Positions 33,809-45,590 are shown, numbered from the stretch's first letter. The stretch: DNA of 64,000 bases from Lamellibrachia satsuma (GCA_033239005.1 BSQZ01000025.1:8243501-8307500); one strand, 5' to 3'. Notes: generated by a model not told the origin, from the letters alone. Made by a program: numbers and translations.

Positions 33809-34125
33809 CAATGTCATAGTGGTACACAGGGCAGACAATGTCATAGTGGTACACAGGGCAGACAATGTCATAGTGGTACACAGGGCAGACAATGTCATAG
33901 TGGGGCAGACAATGTCATAGTGGTACACAGTGCAGGCAATGTCATAGTGGTACACAGGGCAGACAATGTCATAGTGGTACACAGGGCAGACAATGTCATA
34001 GTGGTACACAGGGCAGGCAATGTCATAGTGGTACACAGGGCAGTCAATGTCATAGTGGTACACAGGGCAGACAATGTCATAGTGGTACACAGGGCAGACA
34101 ATGTCATAGTGGTACACAGGGCAGA
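33809..34125. repeat. 27-bp minisatellite, 12 units (copy 2)
   Basis: Twelve units, one missing 7 bp (near 33900). It lies about 210 bp past the receptor stop, so it may be inside the receptor 3' untranslated region. Compare the 13 complete units of copy 1. Confidence 0.94.
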
Positions 34126-34331
34126 CTTTGTGTTGCTGAACGCTGTACAGTTTCTTATACATAAGTCCTTACATCACTTCCACCATTGTATTCAGTACGG
34201 GTTTCCTTGAAATGAAGATGTCTACACCAAAATTTTACCGAATCCGCGTGCACTAGAACGTTAGACATTTTTGTCCACCGCAGTAACAGTCGTGAATATC
34301 CAACAATGAGAGCACTTCACTTCACTTCACT

Positions 34332-35504
34332 TCACCTGCGCAGGTCCGGATTCACTTGCAGGAAGTCATTCTTGACGAGGGACTTGGCCGTGTTCTGCGT
34401 GGCGGCGTTGGAGGCCGGTGTGCCGGGCAGCTTCGTGGCGACGGGGTCGTAGCCGTTCTGACTGGCCCGCGAGCACCGGCGACTGACGGCCGGACTGGGC
34501 ATCACCAGGTGAGTCGTTGCCTGGGGACTGGCGTGCGTGCCGGCTTCGGAAAAGAGGTTCTGTCGCGTCGGTTCGTTGCGCGACGCGCATCGCAGGAACA
34601 CGTGTCGGAAGGTGCGTCGGAATTTGCCGCTGACGGACGAGTAGAGCACGAAGTTGACGGCCGAGTTAATAACGACGAGCAGGTTACACACGTTGTGGAT
34701 GATGATGATGTTGTCCGTCTTCGGCGGGTCGACCGTGTTCATGATGGCCGACGGCAGTTGACACACGAGGAACACGACGACGACGATGATGAGCATCGTT
34801 GTGACGCGCGACTGTTCGGCGGCACGACGCGCGCGACGCGACGACGTCGTCATGCCCTGCATCATGGCCGCGCGCTCACGTGACGCACGCATGACGCTGC
34901 GCACGAGCAGCGTGTTGAAGACGAGGAGGAGAGCGAGCGGCAGGTAGGTGAAGACGGCCTGGTTGACGTTGTTGTAGCCTATGTCGTAGGAGAGCCACGT
35001 GCCGATCCACGGCTTGAAGAACCCCGGGAAGGTGACGATAGCACCGGCGATACACACGCCCGCGATGACGTACTTGGCTCGTTTCGGCGTGCACAGCACG
35101 TGGCCGCGCATCGGGTGACACACGCCGATGTAGCGCTCGATGGTGAAGGTCAGCGTGAGCCACACGCCCGTGTTGCTGGCGATGTTCGCGAACTCGACAA
35201 CGATGGGGTTACTGCTGGTGAGCAACACCGTGACGACAAACACCAGGTAGAGGATGTCGTAGATGGCCAGAGCCGTCAGGTAGTAGTTGGTCGACGACCG
35301 CATCCACTTGCGGGTGAGGACGACGATGTTGATGATGTTGCCGAGGACACCGAAGGCGACGACGATGGGAATAAGAATTAACTTGACAACGATCCGCGTC
35401 AGTCGCAACTCCTCCGACGTCTCCGGCGTCGCCGTGACGTCAACATACGGAGACGAAGTCACGTTCCGCATAACGGCGGCCACTGAGTAAACTCCGGCAG
35501 CCAT
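34332..35504 (-). CDS. Seven-transmembrane receptor, FMRFamide-receptor-like (class A GPCR)
   Basis: A single-exon 390-residue receptor for a peptide-type signal at the plasma membrane, expected to act through G proteins; the ligand is not known. Seven hydrophobic segments lie at about 39-64, 73-95, 106-128, 145-163, 184-204, 235-256 and 266-289. The signatures are GN in TM1 (55-56), LAIYD in TM2 (79-83), ERY at the end of TM3 (123-125) followed by IGVCHPMRG, CQLP in TM6 (248-251), and NFVLY in TM7 (284-288) where most class A receptors have NPxxY. There is an N-glycosylation site NVT (14-16), a basic third loop (SSRRARRAAEQSR) and a possible palmitoyl cysteine 306. The HPM-R-LCTPKRAKY pattern after ERY fits FMRFamide-type receptors. 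No cysteine sits before TM3 or in loop 2, so the usual disulphide is missing. The start is supported by an in-frame TGA 12 codons upstream (35538-35540) and G at -3 and +4. Confidence 0.88.
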   Translation of the reverse strand: MAAGVYSVAAVMRNVTSSPYVDVTATPETSEELRLTRIVVKLILIPIVVAFGVLGNIINIVVLTRKWMRSSTNYYLTALAIYDILYLVFVVTVLLTSSNPIVVEFANIASNTGVWLTLTFTIERYIGVCHPMRGHVLCTPKRAKYVIAGVCIAGAIVTFPGFFKPWIGTWLSYDIGYNNVNQAVFTYLPLALLLVFNTLLVRSVMRASRERAAMMQGMTTSSRRARRAAEQSRVTTMLIIVVVVFLVCQLPSAIMNTVDPPKTDNIIIIHNVCNLLVVINSAVNFVLYSSVSGKFRRTFRHVFLRCASRNEPTRQNLFSEAGTHASPQATTHLVMPSPAVSRRCSRASQNGYDPVATKLPGTPASNAATQNTAKSLVKNDFLQVNPDLRR

Positions 35505-38039
35505 TGCTACAGACTTCCGGTATTGAATGAATAAACTTCAACTTCTTCGAAGCGATTTCTTTGTGCCCGAGGACACATCGATTTCAACGCGCGACGTTTT
35601 TTGACGACGAGACTTCGGCGTATTGCGTATTTGTTCACGTTCAAACGACAAAACACTCTGCTCGTAGTTTGATGTTACTCTAATGCTTTATATCGTGTGA
35701 CTGTTTCAGTCGTTGGAGCCAATAAACAAGATTCGAACAGCAGTACGCTTGTGCATATAACTAGGTTGCTACGAGCTACGAGCGACTCGAGACGAACTAC
35801 GTAGTTTGTACCTGACGCCGAGTCGCACACGTTCACCACTCTGGAGTATAGACGATGGTTGATATACACCTCAGAACTTGGCATGGAAAGCACTTTGAAT
35901 CAGATCACGAACGCCTTTAACGGCTTCACGTTCACGTATTTGAAGAGTCGCTGTGAATAAGTTGAGTTTATTAGCAGGAGCTGTCAGCGTAGCGTACTAA
36001 TCGCGTCGCATTGTTGTTGTCGAAACACGGCAGGTTTGTCTAGGTTTCTTCCACAGCGCCCGCTGTTTGATCTCTATAGGCCGGCTGTCGGTTCGTGCCC
36101 GGCTCACGATCGTGCTACCGTGGGCGTTCGTCTTGCTGGTTGGCTGCCGCGTGATATGTCTCACCGATATGTCCCTCCGGCGGCAACAGCAGCTGACGTT
36201 CGACCAAACACTGCCGAGACGATGGCGACGGTTACCGGGCACACTGGGACTGGCGCTGGTCGATCGCGTTGTATCGAGGTTGAGGCCCGCGCCACGCCGC
36301 AGCCGCGTCCGCCTCACGTGCGTGTGCGCGCGCAAAAATAGCTCAACCAATCTACGCGCAGCAGGGCCAGTGTTAATCCGCGAGTGCGTTTTACGTCGGA
36401 TTTTCAGCGGCGTTTTCTAAGCGAATCTGATAAAACCTGTCAGACGTCACGGTGTCGTCAGCGCTCTGAGCATCGTCCGTTCAAGCACACAGTTGTTGCC
36501 ACAGGCGGTGAATGGTTGACGTTCGGTGCTTAGACGGTTTAGCCTACTCGGTACAAGAGAGCGCTCTTTGCCCCGTCCCTCCTCCAGGTGGCGCTGGGTT
36601 TCTTCCGCTAAGCACGACGTCTGCCTCTGGAAAAGAACAATTTGTGGCAGTGATTGTTGGTGTCATTCATTAGGCTCAAAGGCGCGAACATTGACAGGGG
36701 AAATTGTAAACGTAGTTTCCAGCTTTGTGACGAGAAGCGTCTACACAGTAATACAATCAGTTGGGGTTTCGACCCTTCTTGTTGTGCTATTTAACTAAAT
36801 ATTACCAAGCATTCTGCAACACACACTCGACAATTTGAACGTATGGGGTTTAATAGGGAAGGTATGTCTGTACATAGATGGAATTTTGCGCGGAGGCTAA
36901 AGCTGGGTATACACGACGCGATATCAACGCCGCAACGTGGGTACGGTACATTAACAGAAACATTCAAGGCTGTTTCATATCGCATCAAATAGGATCAGTT
37001 CTATTTTGTGCGACGGCACGCCGGTGTGTGGTGGCGACCTAGCTGCCATCTAGTAGCTCGCGACGACATCGGCTCGTATCGCTTCATGTAAACCCACACT
37101 TATGGAACAGTTGTGCAACATTCGGAACGAATCGCACGCCACGATAAGGATGACAGTCGTTTAAGTAACTGTCTGTTTGACGGCCGACCTACCGTGCAAA
37201 CGTTTCATTTGGAAATAGGCAATAACGTCTTTGTTAATAATAATGTGGCAATGATGTATCATAGTGGTTGCGATGATGATAATTGAGATGCAATTTGCCG
37301 ATATTTCGAGTCATGTCACATGGTCATATCGCGTTCGCTGATGAATTACTTATTTGATCACTGTTCTCCTTTACTTAGTAAGATATGCCTTCTATTTGGC
37401 TCAAGAGAGAATTGTAAATTAAATAATCTGAGGAGACAACGTTTCGCCGACTACCTCCTATCGACCCGCGGCCATTTTATTCGCGAAAGGTATTTTTAAA
37501 AGCACTTTGTTCGACTGTAGCCTAGAGCTGTTGTTGGAATCCCCTAAGCCCTGGTATTATTGCGCCTAATCGTAGCGACAAGTGGCGGTTGATGGAATAG
37601 AGGGCACTGTAAACCCGCTCTAGGCACAGTACAGGACGAATGGACTACAAGCTCCGTATTAGTGGCAGCAATATCGTTTCTCACTTGTGTAACCGCCATG
37701 AATGCCAAGTGGATAAAAGGGTCGTCACGAATACGTTCTTGTATGCGCACGCTCACTCCACAGTGGCGCCAATCACAATATCACCACTGTCATAACTTGA
37801 CTAGAAACTTAAAATGGAAGGCTAGCGAAGTGGTATAAACGATTGGTTGGCATGGCAACGCCATTGTTGATTACGACTTGCTACGTAATTGCAACTGTGC
37901 ACTTGTGTAACGTAACACAGTTTCAGACAAAAACGAACGTTATTGTTTCATAGTCAAGGTTTCAATAAAAAAAATGGTACATTTAGATACCTCAAGATAC
38001 CCTAAAATGGTTTTGACTGTAGCATTCGTGTTACTCCTC
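35505..38039. other. Upstream region of the receptor, no other gene recognised
   Basis: About 2.5 kb with no recognisable coding region. A minus-strand TATAAAG lies near 35686-35692, about 185 bp before the receptor ATG, and could be a core promoter element; this is weak. 35995-36420 is GC- and CpG-rich and gives several overlapping open stretches. One (36067-36420) starts with a hydrophobic run but has no ATG. It could be a CpG island or an upstream exon; neither is shown. Confidence 0.35.
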
Positions 38040-39170
38040 AATGACCAGATCTTCATCATCATATATTTATAGTTTAAGAATTCCAGTTCCAATTGTTTAA
38101 GGTGCTTCAAAATTATATAGAATTGCCTGATTGGACCAGAGTTGGTCCAGGCGGTTTGTAAAAGTATTTATGAATGTTGCCTGTACGACTATTTCAGGGA
38201 GAGAATTCCAAGACTCAGTCATTATGAAAGGACATTTTTCTTATGATATAATATTCTTTGTATTTGATCTTTGAGTAAAATAAACTTATTAACCCTCTAT
38301 TCCCTGTCCTGAAAGATGCATCATCCCATTTTAAAAGGTTAGGTGAAGATTCAATGTCGTATAAATTGTGCATAATTTAAAGAAACTTCAATCATATCAC
38401 CTCGTAAACGTTTATATGCTAATGAGGGTAGTTTCAGTTATTCTAATCTTTCTATAAAAGTTAGGTTTCTCATACCTGGTAATTCTTTGGTTGCTTTTCT
38501 TTGGACATTTTCTATTGCAATAATGTGTATTTTCTTGTAAGGGTACTTTACTGCTATGGCGTAGTCAAGATGCGTTCTTACCATTGTTTTATATAATGGC
38601 AATATCGCATGTTTGGAAATTGAAAAGGTCTGCGAATTATTTTTATCATCTTTGTTGTTTGGTTTACAACTTGATTAATGTGATCATCAAAGGACAGCTT
38701 TGTGTCTACAACAACCCCAAGTCGTTTTGTTTTTCAATCATGTCGAGCGGATGTACAGTGGCGTCAAGTGTCTTAGAATATTCAATTTATTTCTCCAACA
38801 TTATTTTTACATATAGTCATATGTTTGCCTTTGTTAAGATGAAATTTTAATAACCATTTGTTACTAGTTTTGTTATTTGTTGGAGGAGTGTTGAACGCCC
38901 TGATATAAAACCATATTGTTTTGAGCTAAATATACCATTTTTCTTGATATATTCAATAATAGGGTTTCTAATGATCCTTTCAAATACTGTACGTAATGGG
39001 TGACATATTGATTCCGAAGGTTCTACCAGTAGCCTGGCTCCTATCTCATCTCGAATATTTTGTTTTAATTTATTGTTAAATCCTCCATCATTGTTTTAGT
39101 CTTCACTCTAAGTGCAGTTGGTATTTCCTCTGGTTCTTCGGTTGTAAATACGGTAGCACCTCTATTATAA
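38040..39170 (-). mobile_element. Degraded LINE (CR1/Jockey-like) remnant
   Basis: Read on the minus strand, from high to low coordinates: a pre-RT stretch (VFTTEEPEEIP, about 39150), FERIIRNPIIEYIKKNG and QYGFISGRSTLLQQITKL (about 38880-39000), NDLGVVVDTKLSFDDHINQ (about 38690), VRTHLDYAIAVKYPYKK (about 38560) and RLRGDMIEV (about 38400). The order matches reverse-transcriptase fingers then thumb; the catalytic palm with FADD is deleted. Many frameshifts and stops make it an old copy, distinct from LINE A and B. Confidence 0.82.
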
Positions 39171-40112
39171 ACATGATCCGTTTACCAAATGAAATAAAGA
39201 TCGCGCAAAATCTGCACCTCAGGTGTAAGGTGTGGCAGGGATCATTGTTCACGTAAGCGCGGAAGTTTATCGTTACTGCTGCGTCAATATTGTTGTAGAA
39301 CATCCAGTTGAGTGTGGCGCTACCCGCGGGGACCTGCCCGCGGGGACCTGCCCGTGTGGCTGTCGGCTCTAATTCGATATGTGTGTAGGTGATCATGGCA
39401 CGCACGCTGTTGCGTCATGCAACCTGAGTAATTCTATTAAATGTTGTGTTGATCCACCTCAAGAGCGCGTCGCTCGCCAGATCAAAGGGCGCTGGTATAT
39501 CTTCTATAAACGATACGATACATGTTCAGCTCTTGGTCAAGCAGTTGCCTCCCGCAGCTAAATGCACCGAAAGGGACTTTATTGAGAGCTGTGGATGGTG
39601 GGAACTCACACGCAACATACAGCAATGTACAGTCATGACGGTTCAGTCATGACGGTTCAGTCATGACAATACAGTCATATGTATTTGTCCTGTTACTCTC
39701 TTCAACCTTGATTATTTTTATGTAATGTTTTAGTCAAATGTATGGCTTTATTTACTGCATCGTATGCATACATTGTCCTCATTATTTCAAATGATCCAAC
39801 ATAAATAACCAACTCACTTAACAAGCACTTATTAGAAGCAAGTATTGGTCTTAAGTTAGCAGATAAAATAAACCCTTCAGATAGCCATAAAGATTACTTG
39901 CGTAATCAACTGTGGAATAGTATTGTCATGGAAGAAACTACTTGCATGGAGTTAAATTATATCACTTAAATATGAAGTCAAAAGCTAATGCTAGTTATGA
40001 TAACACAACAACAACATTTATGATACAGTGGGAAGTATTATTTTGCCCATGATTGAAATTTTCTATTCTATGATACGATCCGATATATTCCCCCAATAAC
40101 CCTGTCTTCACA
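39171..40112. other. Stretch with no recognisable gene
   Basis: Contains a 16-bp pair around 39330 (GGGGACCTGCCCGCG type) and a 13-14-bp motif repeated four times at 39633-39680 (CAGTCATGACGGTT). No coding region recognised. Confidence 0.45.
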
Positions 40113-41326
40113 AGCGAAGGGAAGATTCACTGTCTCCTCCACGAGAAGGAACACGACAGGCAAGATTCACTGTCTCCTCCCCGAGAAGGAACATGACAGG
40201 CACAAGGAAGGGAAGATTCACTGTCTCCTCCACGAGAAGGAACACGACAGGCACAAGGAAGGGAAGACTCACTGTCTCCTCCACGAGAAGGAACACGACA
40301 GGCACAAGGAAGGGAAGATTCACTGTCTCCTCCACGAGAAGGAACACGACAGGCACAGGGAAGGGAAGATTCACTGTCTCCTCCCCGAGAAGGAACACGA
40401 CAGGCACAAGGAAGGGAAGATTCACTGTCTCCTCCGCGAGAAGGAACACGACAGGCACAGGGAAGGGAAGATTCACTGTCTCCTCCCCGAGAAGGAACAT
40501 GACAGGCACAAGGAAGGGAAGATTCACTGTCTCCTCCACGAGAAGGAACACGACAGGCACAAGGAAGGGAAGATTCACTGTCTCCTCCACGAGAAGGAAC
40601 ATGACAGGCACAAGGAAGGGAAGATTCACTGTCTCCTCCACGAGAAGGAACACGACAGGCACAAGGAAGGGAAGATTAACTGTCTCCTCCACGAGAAGGA
40701 ACATGTCAGGCACAAGGGAAGGGAAGATTCACTGTCTCCTCCACGAGAAGGAACATGACAGGCACAAGGAAGGGAAGATTCACTGTCTCCTCCACGAGAA
40801 GGAACACGACAGGCACAAGGAAGGGAAGATTCACTGTCTCCTCCACGAGAAGGAACACGACAGGCACAAGGAAAGGAAGATTCACTGTCTCTTCCACGCG
40901 AAGGAACACGACAGGCACAAGGAAGGGAAGATTCACTGTCTCCTCCACGAGAAGGAACACGACAGGCACAAGGAAGGGAAGATTCACTGTCTCCTCCACG
41001 AGAAGGAACATGACAGGCACAAGGAAGGGAAGATTCACTGTCTCCTCCACGAGAAGGAACACGACAGGCACATGGAAGGAAGATTCACTGTCTCTTCCAC
41101 GAGAAGGAACACGACAGGCACAAGGAAGGGAAGATTCACTGTCTCCTCCACGATAAGGAACACGACAGGCACAAGGAAGGGAAGATTCACTGTCTCCTCC
41201 ACGATAAGGAACACGACAGGCACAAGGAAGGGAAGATTCACTGTCTCCTCCACGAGAAGGAACATGTCAGGCACAAGGGAAGGGAAGATTCACTGTCTCC
41301 TCCACGAGAGGGAACACGACAGGCAC
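40113..41326. repeat. 51-bp minisatellite
   Basis: About 24 units of 51 bp with GGCACAAGGAAGGGAAGATT, CACTGTCTCCTCCACGAGAA and GGAACACGACA. Variants include ACACG/ACATG, CACG/CCCG and GAGAAG/GATAAG. The unit is 17 codons with no stop, so the plus frame (40193-41332) and the minus frames (FLLVEETVNLPFLVPV type) are open throughout. None has evidence of being a gene. Confidence 0.95.
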
Positions 41327-41436
41327 ACATAATTGTTGACACTCCAGACGATCTATTCAAACTTGCACTTGGATAACCCCGGGGTTAACAAATTGGGTGT
41401 CGTTTTCGTCGTAGCATTTACCAAGGAAAAACATTC

Positions 41437-41576
41437 ACTACTGGTAGTTCACTACTGGTAGTTCACTACTGGTAGTTTACTACTGGTAGTTCACTACTGG
41501 TAGTTTACTACTGGTAGTTCACTACTGGTAGTTCACTACTGGTAGTTCACTACTGGTAGTTCACTACTGGTAGTTC
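41437..41576. repeat. 14-bp minisatellite, 10 units
   Basis: Ten exact-length units of ACTACTGGTAGTTC, two with a final T. Each unit contains the near-palindrome ACTACTGGTAGT. It directly precedes the long GT tract. Confidence 0.95.
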
Positions 41577-41583
41577 ATAATGA

Positions 41584-41793
<210 letters not shown>

Positions 41794-41837
41794 TATTACA
41801 TGTAGATATACTAGTACAGTAGATTATTTGATTGTCC

Positions 41838-42032
41838 AACAAAACTATACAAACACGGAGGGATAAACCACACTAAACGACTTGTTCAACATAACTATAC
41901 AAACACGGAGGGATAAACCACACTAAACGACTTGTTCAACATAACTATACAAACACGGAGGGATTAGCCTCACTAAACGACTTGTTCAACATAACTATAC
42001 AAACACGGAGGGATAAACCCCACAAACGACTT
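41838..42032. repeat. 50-bp tandem repeat, 4 units
   Basis: Four units of 50 bp with AACTATACAAACACGGAGGG and ACTAAACGACTTGTTC. The last unit is directly continuous with the RTE-like remnant, so the array lies at that element's 5' edge. Confidence 0.93.
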
Positions 42033-42035
42033 GTC

Positions 42036-43310
42036 CGACTCTTCGCCATCATCTGGGACAGCAGATCCGTCCCGCAACACTTCAAAGACGCATCGCTACA
42101 AGCGAAAGGGTGACATAGCCATCTGCGACAACCACCGTGGCATATCCCTACTATGCATAGCTGGCAAGATACTTGCCCGGATTATGCTAAATCGGCTGGC
42201 ACATCATTATAGCCGACAGTGTCCTACCAGAGAGCCAATCTGGCTTCCGGGCAGGGCGTGGTACTACTGAAATAACATGGCTCTAGAAACTATTAGCAAA
42301 GGTTGGCTATTCAGACACGTTTGTTGACATAATACGGTCCTTCCACGATGACATGGTGGCCAGAGTGCAAAACCAAAGAACATCATCAGTTGCGTTTACT
42401 GTATCGAATGGCACCAAACAGCGTTGCGTAATGGCGCCAATGCTTTTCGCAATTATATTTTCCATCATGCTCCAAGATGCTCTCCGCGTTAACGATCTAG
42501 GCGTTTACATTCAATTCCGCACCAACGGAAACACAGTCAATCTACAGCGTCAGAAAGCCAAGACTAAGATTACAGAACTACTTGTCCGAGACCTGCTGTT
42601 TGGTGATGACTGTGCACTCATTGCACACTCAATCAACGATATAAAGAGAATCACTACAGCTAGAGCAAACCACCGATTGGCATTCACAATAAGTCTAAAG
42701 AAAACGGAAGTTATATTCCAACCAAAGTCTGGCACCAACCATGTACCATTAAATATTACTATTGACAACATCCCCTTGAATGCCGCGAATAAATTCACTT
42801 ATTATGGACCCCCTACCGACGACATATCGGACTAATAGAGCAGTTTCACATGCGCTGCAGGGACCAAGTGGAAGAGATATGGTACCAAACACTGAAGTAC
42901 ACGGCCAATGCGGAACATGTGGAATCGAGTTCCACATCAAACGAGCACAACTCCGATGGTCTGGTCACCTGGTCCGTATGAATGATGACGGCATACCCAA
43001 GGCGCTGTTCTACGGCCAACTGAAAACCGGTTGCCGAACAAGAGGCGGCCAAAGAAAAAGATACAAAGTCATAATAAAATCAACATTGAAGTCCTGCTCC
43101 ATCCCTCTTACCGCGTGGGAAACGACAGCAACAAACCGCCCTCTCTGGCGTCACACTTGCCACACCGGTCTACAGGACTTCGAGCAGAAACGACTATAAA
43201 TAATCAAAGACTAGAGAACAGAGCGGACGAATGGTCAACCTCCGCAGGGACCACCGATGATTGCACTATTTACAAATGCGTGTCGCTCATCGGCTTGCAC
43301 GGTGACTAGA
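42036..43310 (+). mobile_element. RTE-like LINE remnant (reverse transcriptase and C-terminal part)
   Basis: The frames read, in order: LFAIIWDSRSVPQHFKDASL (about 42040), CDNHRGISLLCIAGKILARI (about 42125), a lesion that removes motif A, MVARVQNQRTSSVAFTVSNG (about 42353), LLVRDLLFGDDCALIAH (motif C as FGDD, about 42600), KKTEVIFQPKSG (about 42700), IKRAQLRWSGHLVRMNDDGI (about 42940) and TRGGQRKRYK (about 43040). This layout is that of RTE-type endonuclease/reverse-transcriptase proteins common in invertebrates. The frame changes at least three times. Confidence 0.88.
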
Positions 43311-43394
43311 GAAAACACAACCGACTCGGGACGAGATCCGTCGTTCGACGGCTCACTCCATTACATGTCTGTTTTTAAAGGCTTATCAAAAGGT

Positions 43395-44840
43395 ACTGCA
43401 CCTTTATTGATTACACTAAAGCTTTTGATACTATAAATATACTTGTCGAGTAAACTCATAAACCATAATATTAATGGTAAAAAAGTGTTATCTATTATTG
43501 TATGCTGATGATACTATCACAATGGCGGAGTCAGCCACTGAACTTTATGATTGCATAACGCAGTATCTCATTATTGTAAATTATGGTCATTAAAAGTTGA
43601 TACAACTAAGGCTAAAGTTTTAATCTTCTCTAAAGATAAAACCCGTAAAATTCCTACATTCTCTTTCAATGGAACAGACCTTTTGACTATGTTTATCTAG
43701 GTGTCAACACGAACTATAATGGTTTGTTCTTACTAGGCAAAGGCAATACGTACAAGCACAGAAAGCTATGTTGAGTTTGATTAAAAAGTCACGACAATTA
43801 CTTCTTCCAATTGATATATTTCAAATATTTGATGTGAAGTATGGGGGTGTGAGAATTGGGGCAGCATTGAAAAGCTTCACATGGAATTCTGTATGATGGT
43901 ATTACATGTCAACAAATCTTCTAAATGTATGATATATGGCGAACTAGGCAGACCACCACTAGTTATACAAATTAAGCAAAGGATGGCTAATTTCTGGATT
44001 GAGTTAGTACGAGGAAAATATTCAAAGTTATCAGAGATAATGTAAAAATTTCTGGATTGAGTTAGTACGAGGAAAATATTCAAAGTTATCAGTGATAATG
44101 TACAAATTTCTGGATTGAGTTAGTACGAGGAAAATATTCAAAGTTATCAGTGATAATGTACAAATTATTAGTCAACTTAAATAATAACACTTAGTATGAA
44201 TCACCTTCGATAAAAACTGTTCAAAATATTTTATATGAAAGAGGTCTTTCTAACGTTTGACACTTTCCTAATGTCGTCGATCACAAATGACTAAATAATT
44301 GTCTTAACATCATCTTCATGACAAATATATTCAAACATGGTTATCAAATGTATTGCACAATGATAAATGTATTACGTATTGAATATTTAAAGAAGTATTC
44401 GAGTTTGAACCACACTTGACCTTGTTACCGGAGAGATTAAGAAATATTTTTACTAGGCTGGTAACACAAAATTGCTTATTGAAACAGGCAGATGGTTCAA
44501 TATTGACAGAAATGAAAGGTATTGTACTTTGTGTAACAGAAGTGAGATTGGGGGTGAATTTCGTGTATTGTTTCTATGTGACTCTTTAACAGACCAAATA
44601 AATACATTTCTGACAAGATATTTTATTAATCACCCTAATTCTTTCAAGTTCTCTGTGTTATTTAATATTCATAGTTTAAATAAACTAATAAGAATTTGTA
44701 AATTGATCAAAATCATAATTGGTAAGTTTAACTAATATTGACTGTTCTTATTATTTAAAAATGTTATGAGTACTTGCAAGTACTCTGGGTATTGTATATT
44801 TATATCATACATCATTGTATGGTATTAGAGAATACAATTT
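43395..44840 (+). mobile_element. L1-like LINE remnant
   Basis: Motif A reads FIDYTKAFDTIN (about 43402-43437) and motif C reads YADDTITMAES (about 43501), with most of the palm between them deleted. Downstream are QAQKAMLSLIKKSRQLLLPI (about 43755), GELGRPPLVIQIKQRM (about 43937) and a C-terminal cysteine-containing region at 44472-44735 (RYCTLCNRSEIGGEFRVLFL). The C-terminal type resembles L1-like elements of molluscs and cnidarians. It is broken by many stops and has an internal 58-bp triplication. Confidence 0.8.
43989..44162 (+). repeat. 58-bp tandem triplication inside the L1-like LINE
   Basis: Three head-to-tail 58-bp units starting AATTTCTGGATTGAGTTAG at 43989, 44047 and 44105, nearly identical. 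The unit is part of the LINE coding remnant (NFWIELVRGKYSKLS), so the expansion arose inside the dead element. Confidence 0.94.
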
Positions 44841-45590
44841 GACGTGACTTGACAAATCGTTCGGTTTTCTGGACGAAAAAGTTAACGATGGGGTGAGTTA
44901 AGAAACAGTGCGAAGATTGAGAACATTGGTCATGATTAACAGTGATGAGTCGTATACGTACCGAGGCGGGGCAGGAACTGCTGCCGACGACGTCTAGAAA
45001 GAATGATTAGTTGGATACTTAATAGTGTGTGCGCGCACGCGTATGTACATATTTACTTTTTCTTCCGTTAATGGGTTCAAATTGAGTTGAGCTCTTGCGA
45101 GTATATTTACGCCTGTAGTGAGTCTTACAGAGATAAATCGTCCGTTAGTCGACATCTAATAAACAAAAATAGATTTTACGCATTCGTTCTTAAGCTTTTT
45201 CTAATATCCATCTCAGGTCGGCTGTTTGACCCCTTTGCCTATTTCCCTTTCGTGAAACCTGTCTGCTCGATGGGCATTTCTCGCTTGATGAAGCATGATG
45301 GGCAGCCAATGTGTATTTTTACACATGTACAGAAAGCGTGCGAAACATGAGTGACGATCATGGCATATTACAATGTTGGTTACACGGGCACACGTAGAAT
45401 ATTAACTATTCCAGGCTTATACTGACATTCTTTATGATGACAACGGCGGAGTAACACTGACATGACACACGGTGTACACGCCTACGTTATTTCCGTCTGT
45501 TCACTGACAAATATCTCCTCTCGTTATAAAACGTTTGAAGTTATTGACGAAGACTATTGACATTCGATGTATTGGTGATGTGAACTAATT
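44841..45590. other. Stretch with no recognisable gene
   Basis: No recognisable coding region. A plus-strand open stretch at 45087-45350 has no supporting motif. Confidence 0.4.

Larger units (their letters stand above)
20954..34912. repeat. Segmental duplication, copy 2 (about 14 kb)
   Basis: Partner of 1-14000. The left end of the alignable part lies within the 36-bp array, which here extends further left to 19788. At the right end similarity stops at 34912, but the receptor gene continues uninterrupted to 35504. Copy 2 therefore looks like the ancestral arrangement at that junction. The LINE A reading frame is also better preserved in this copy (a 314-codon frame, versus two frameshifts in copy 1). 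Confidence 0.93.

Noticed and set aside
36067..36420. 118-codon open frame with hydrophobic N-terminal run
   Set aside because: It does not start with ATG, shows no recognisable domain and lies in GC-rich DNA where long open frames arise by chance.
40108..41332. Plus-strand 379-codon and minus-strand 201-codon open frames
   Set aside because: The 51-bp repeat is 17 codons without stops on both strands; no non-repeat coding sequence is attached.
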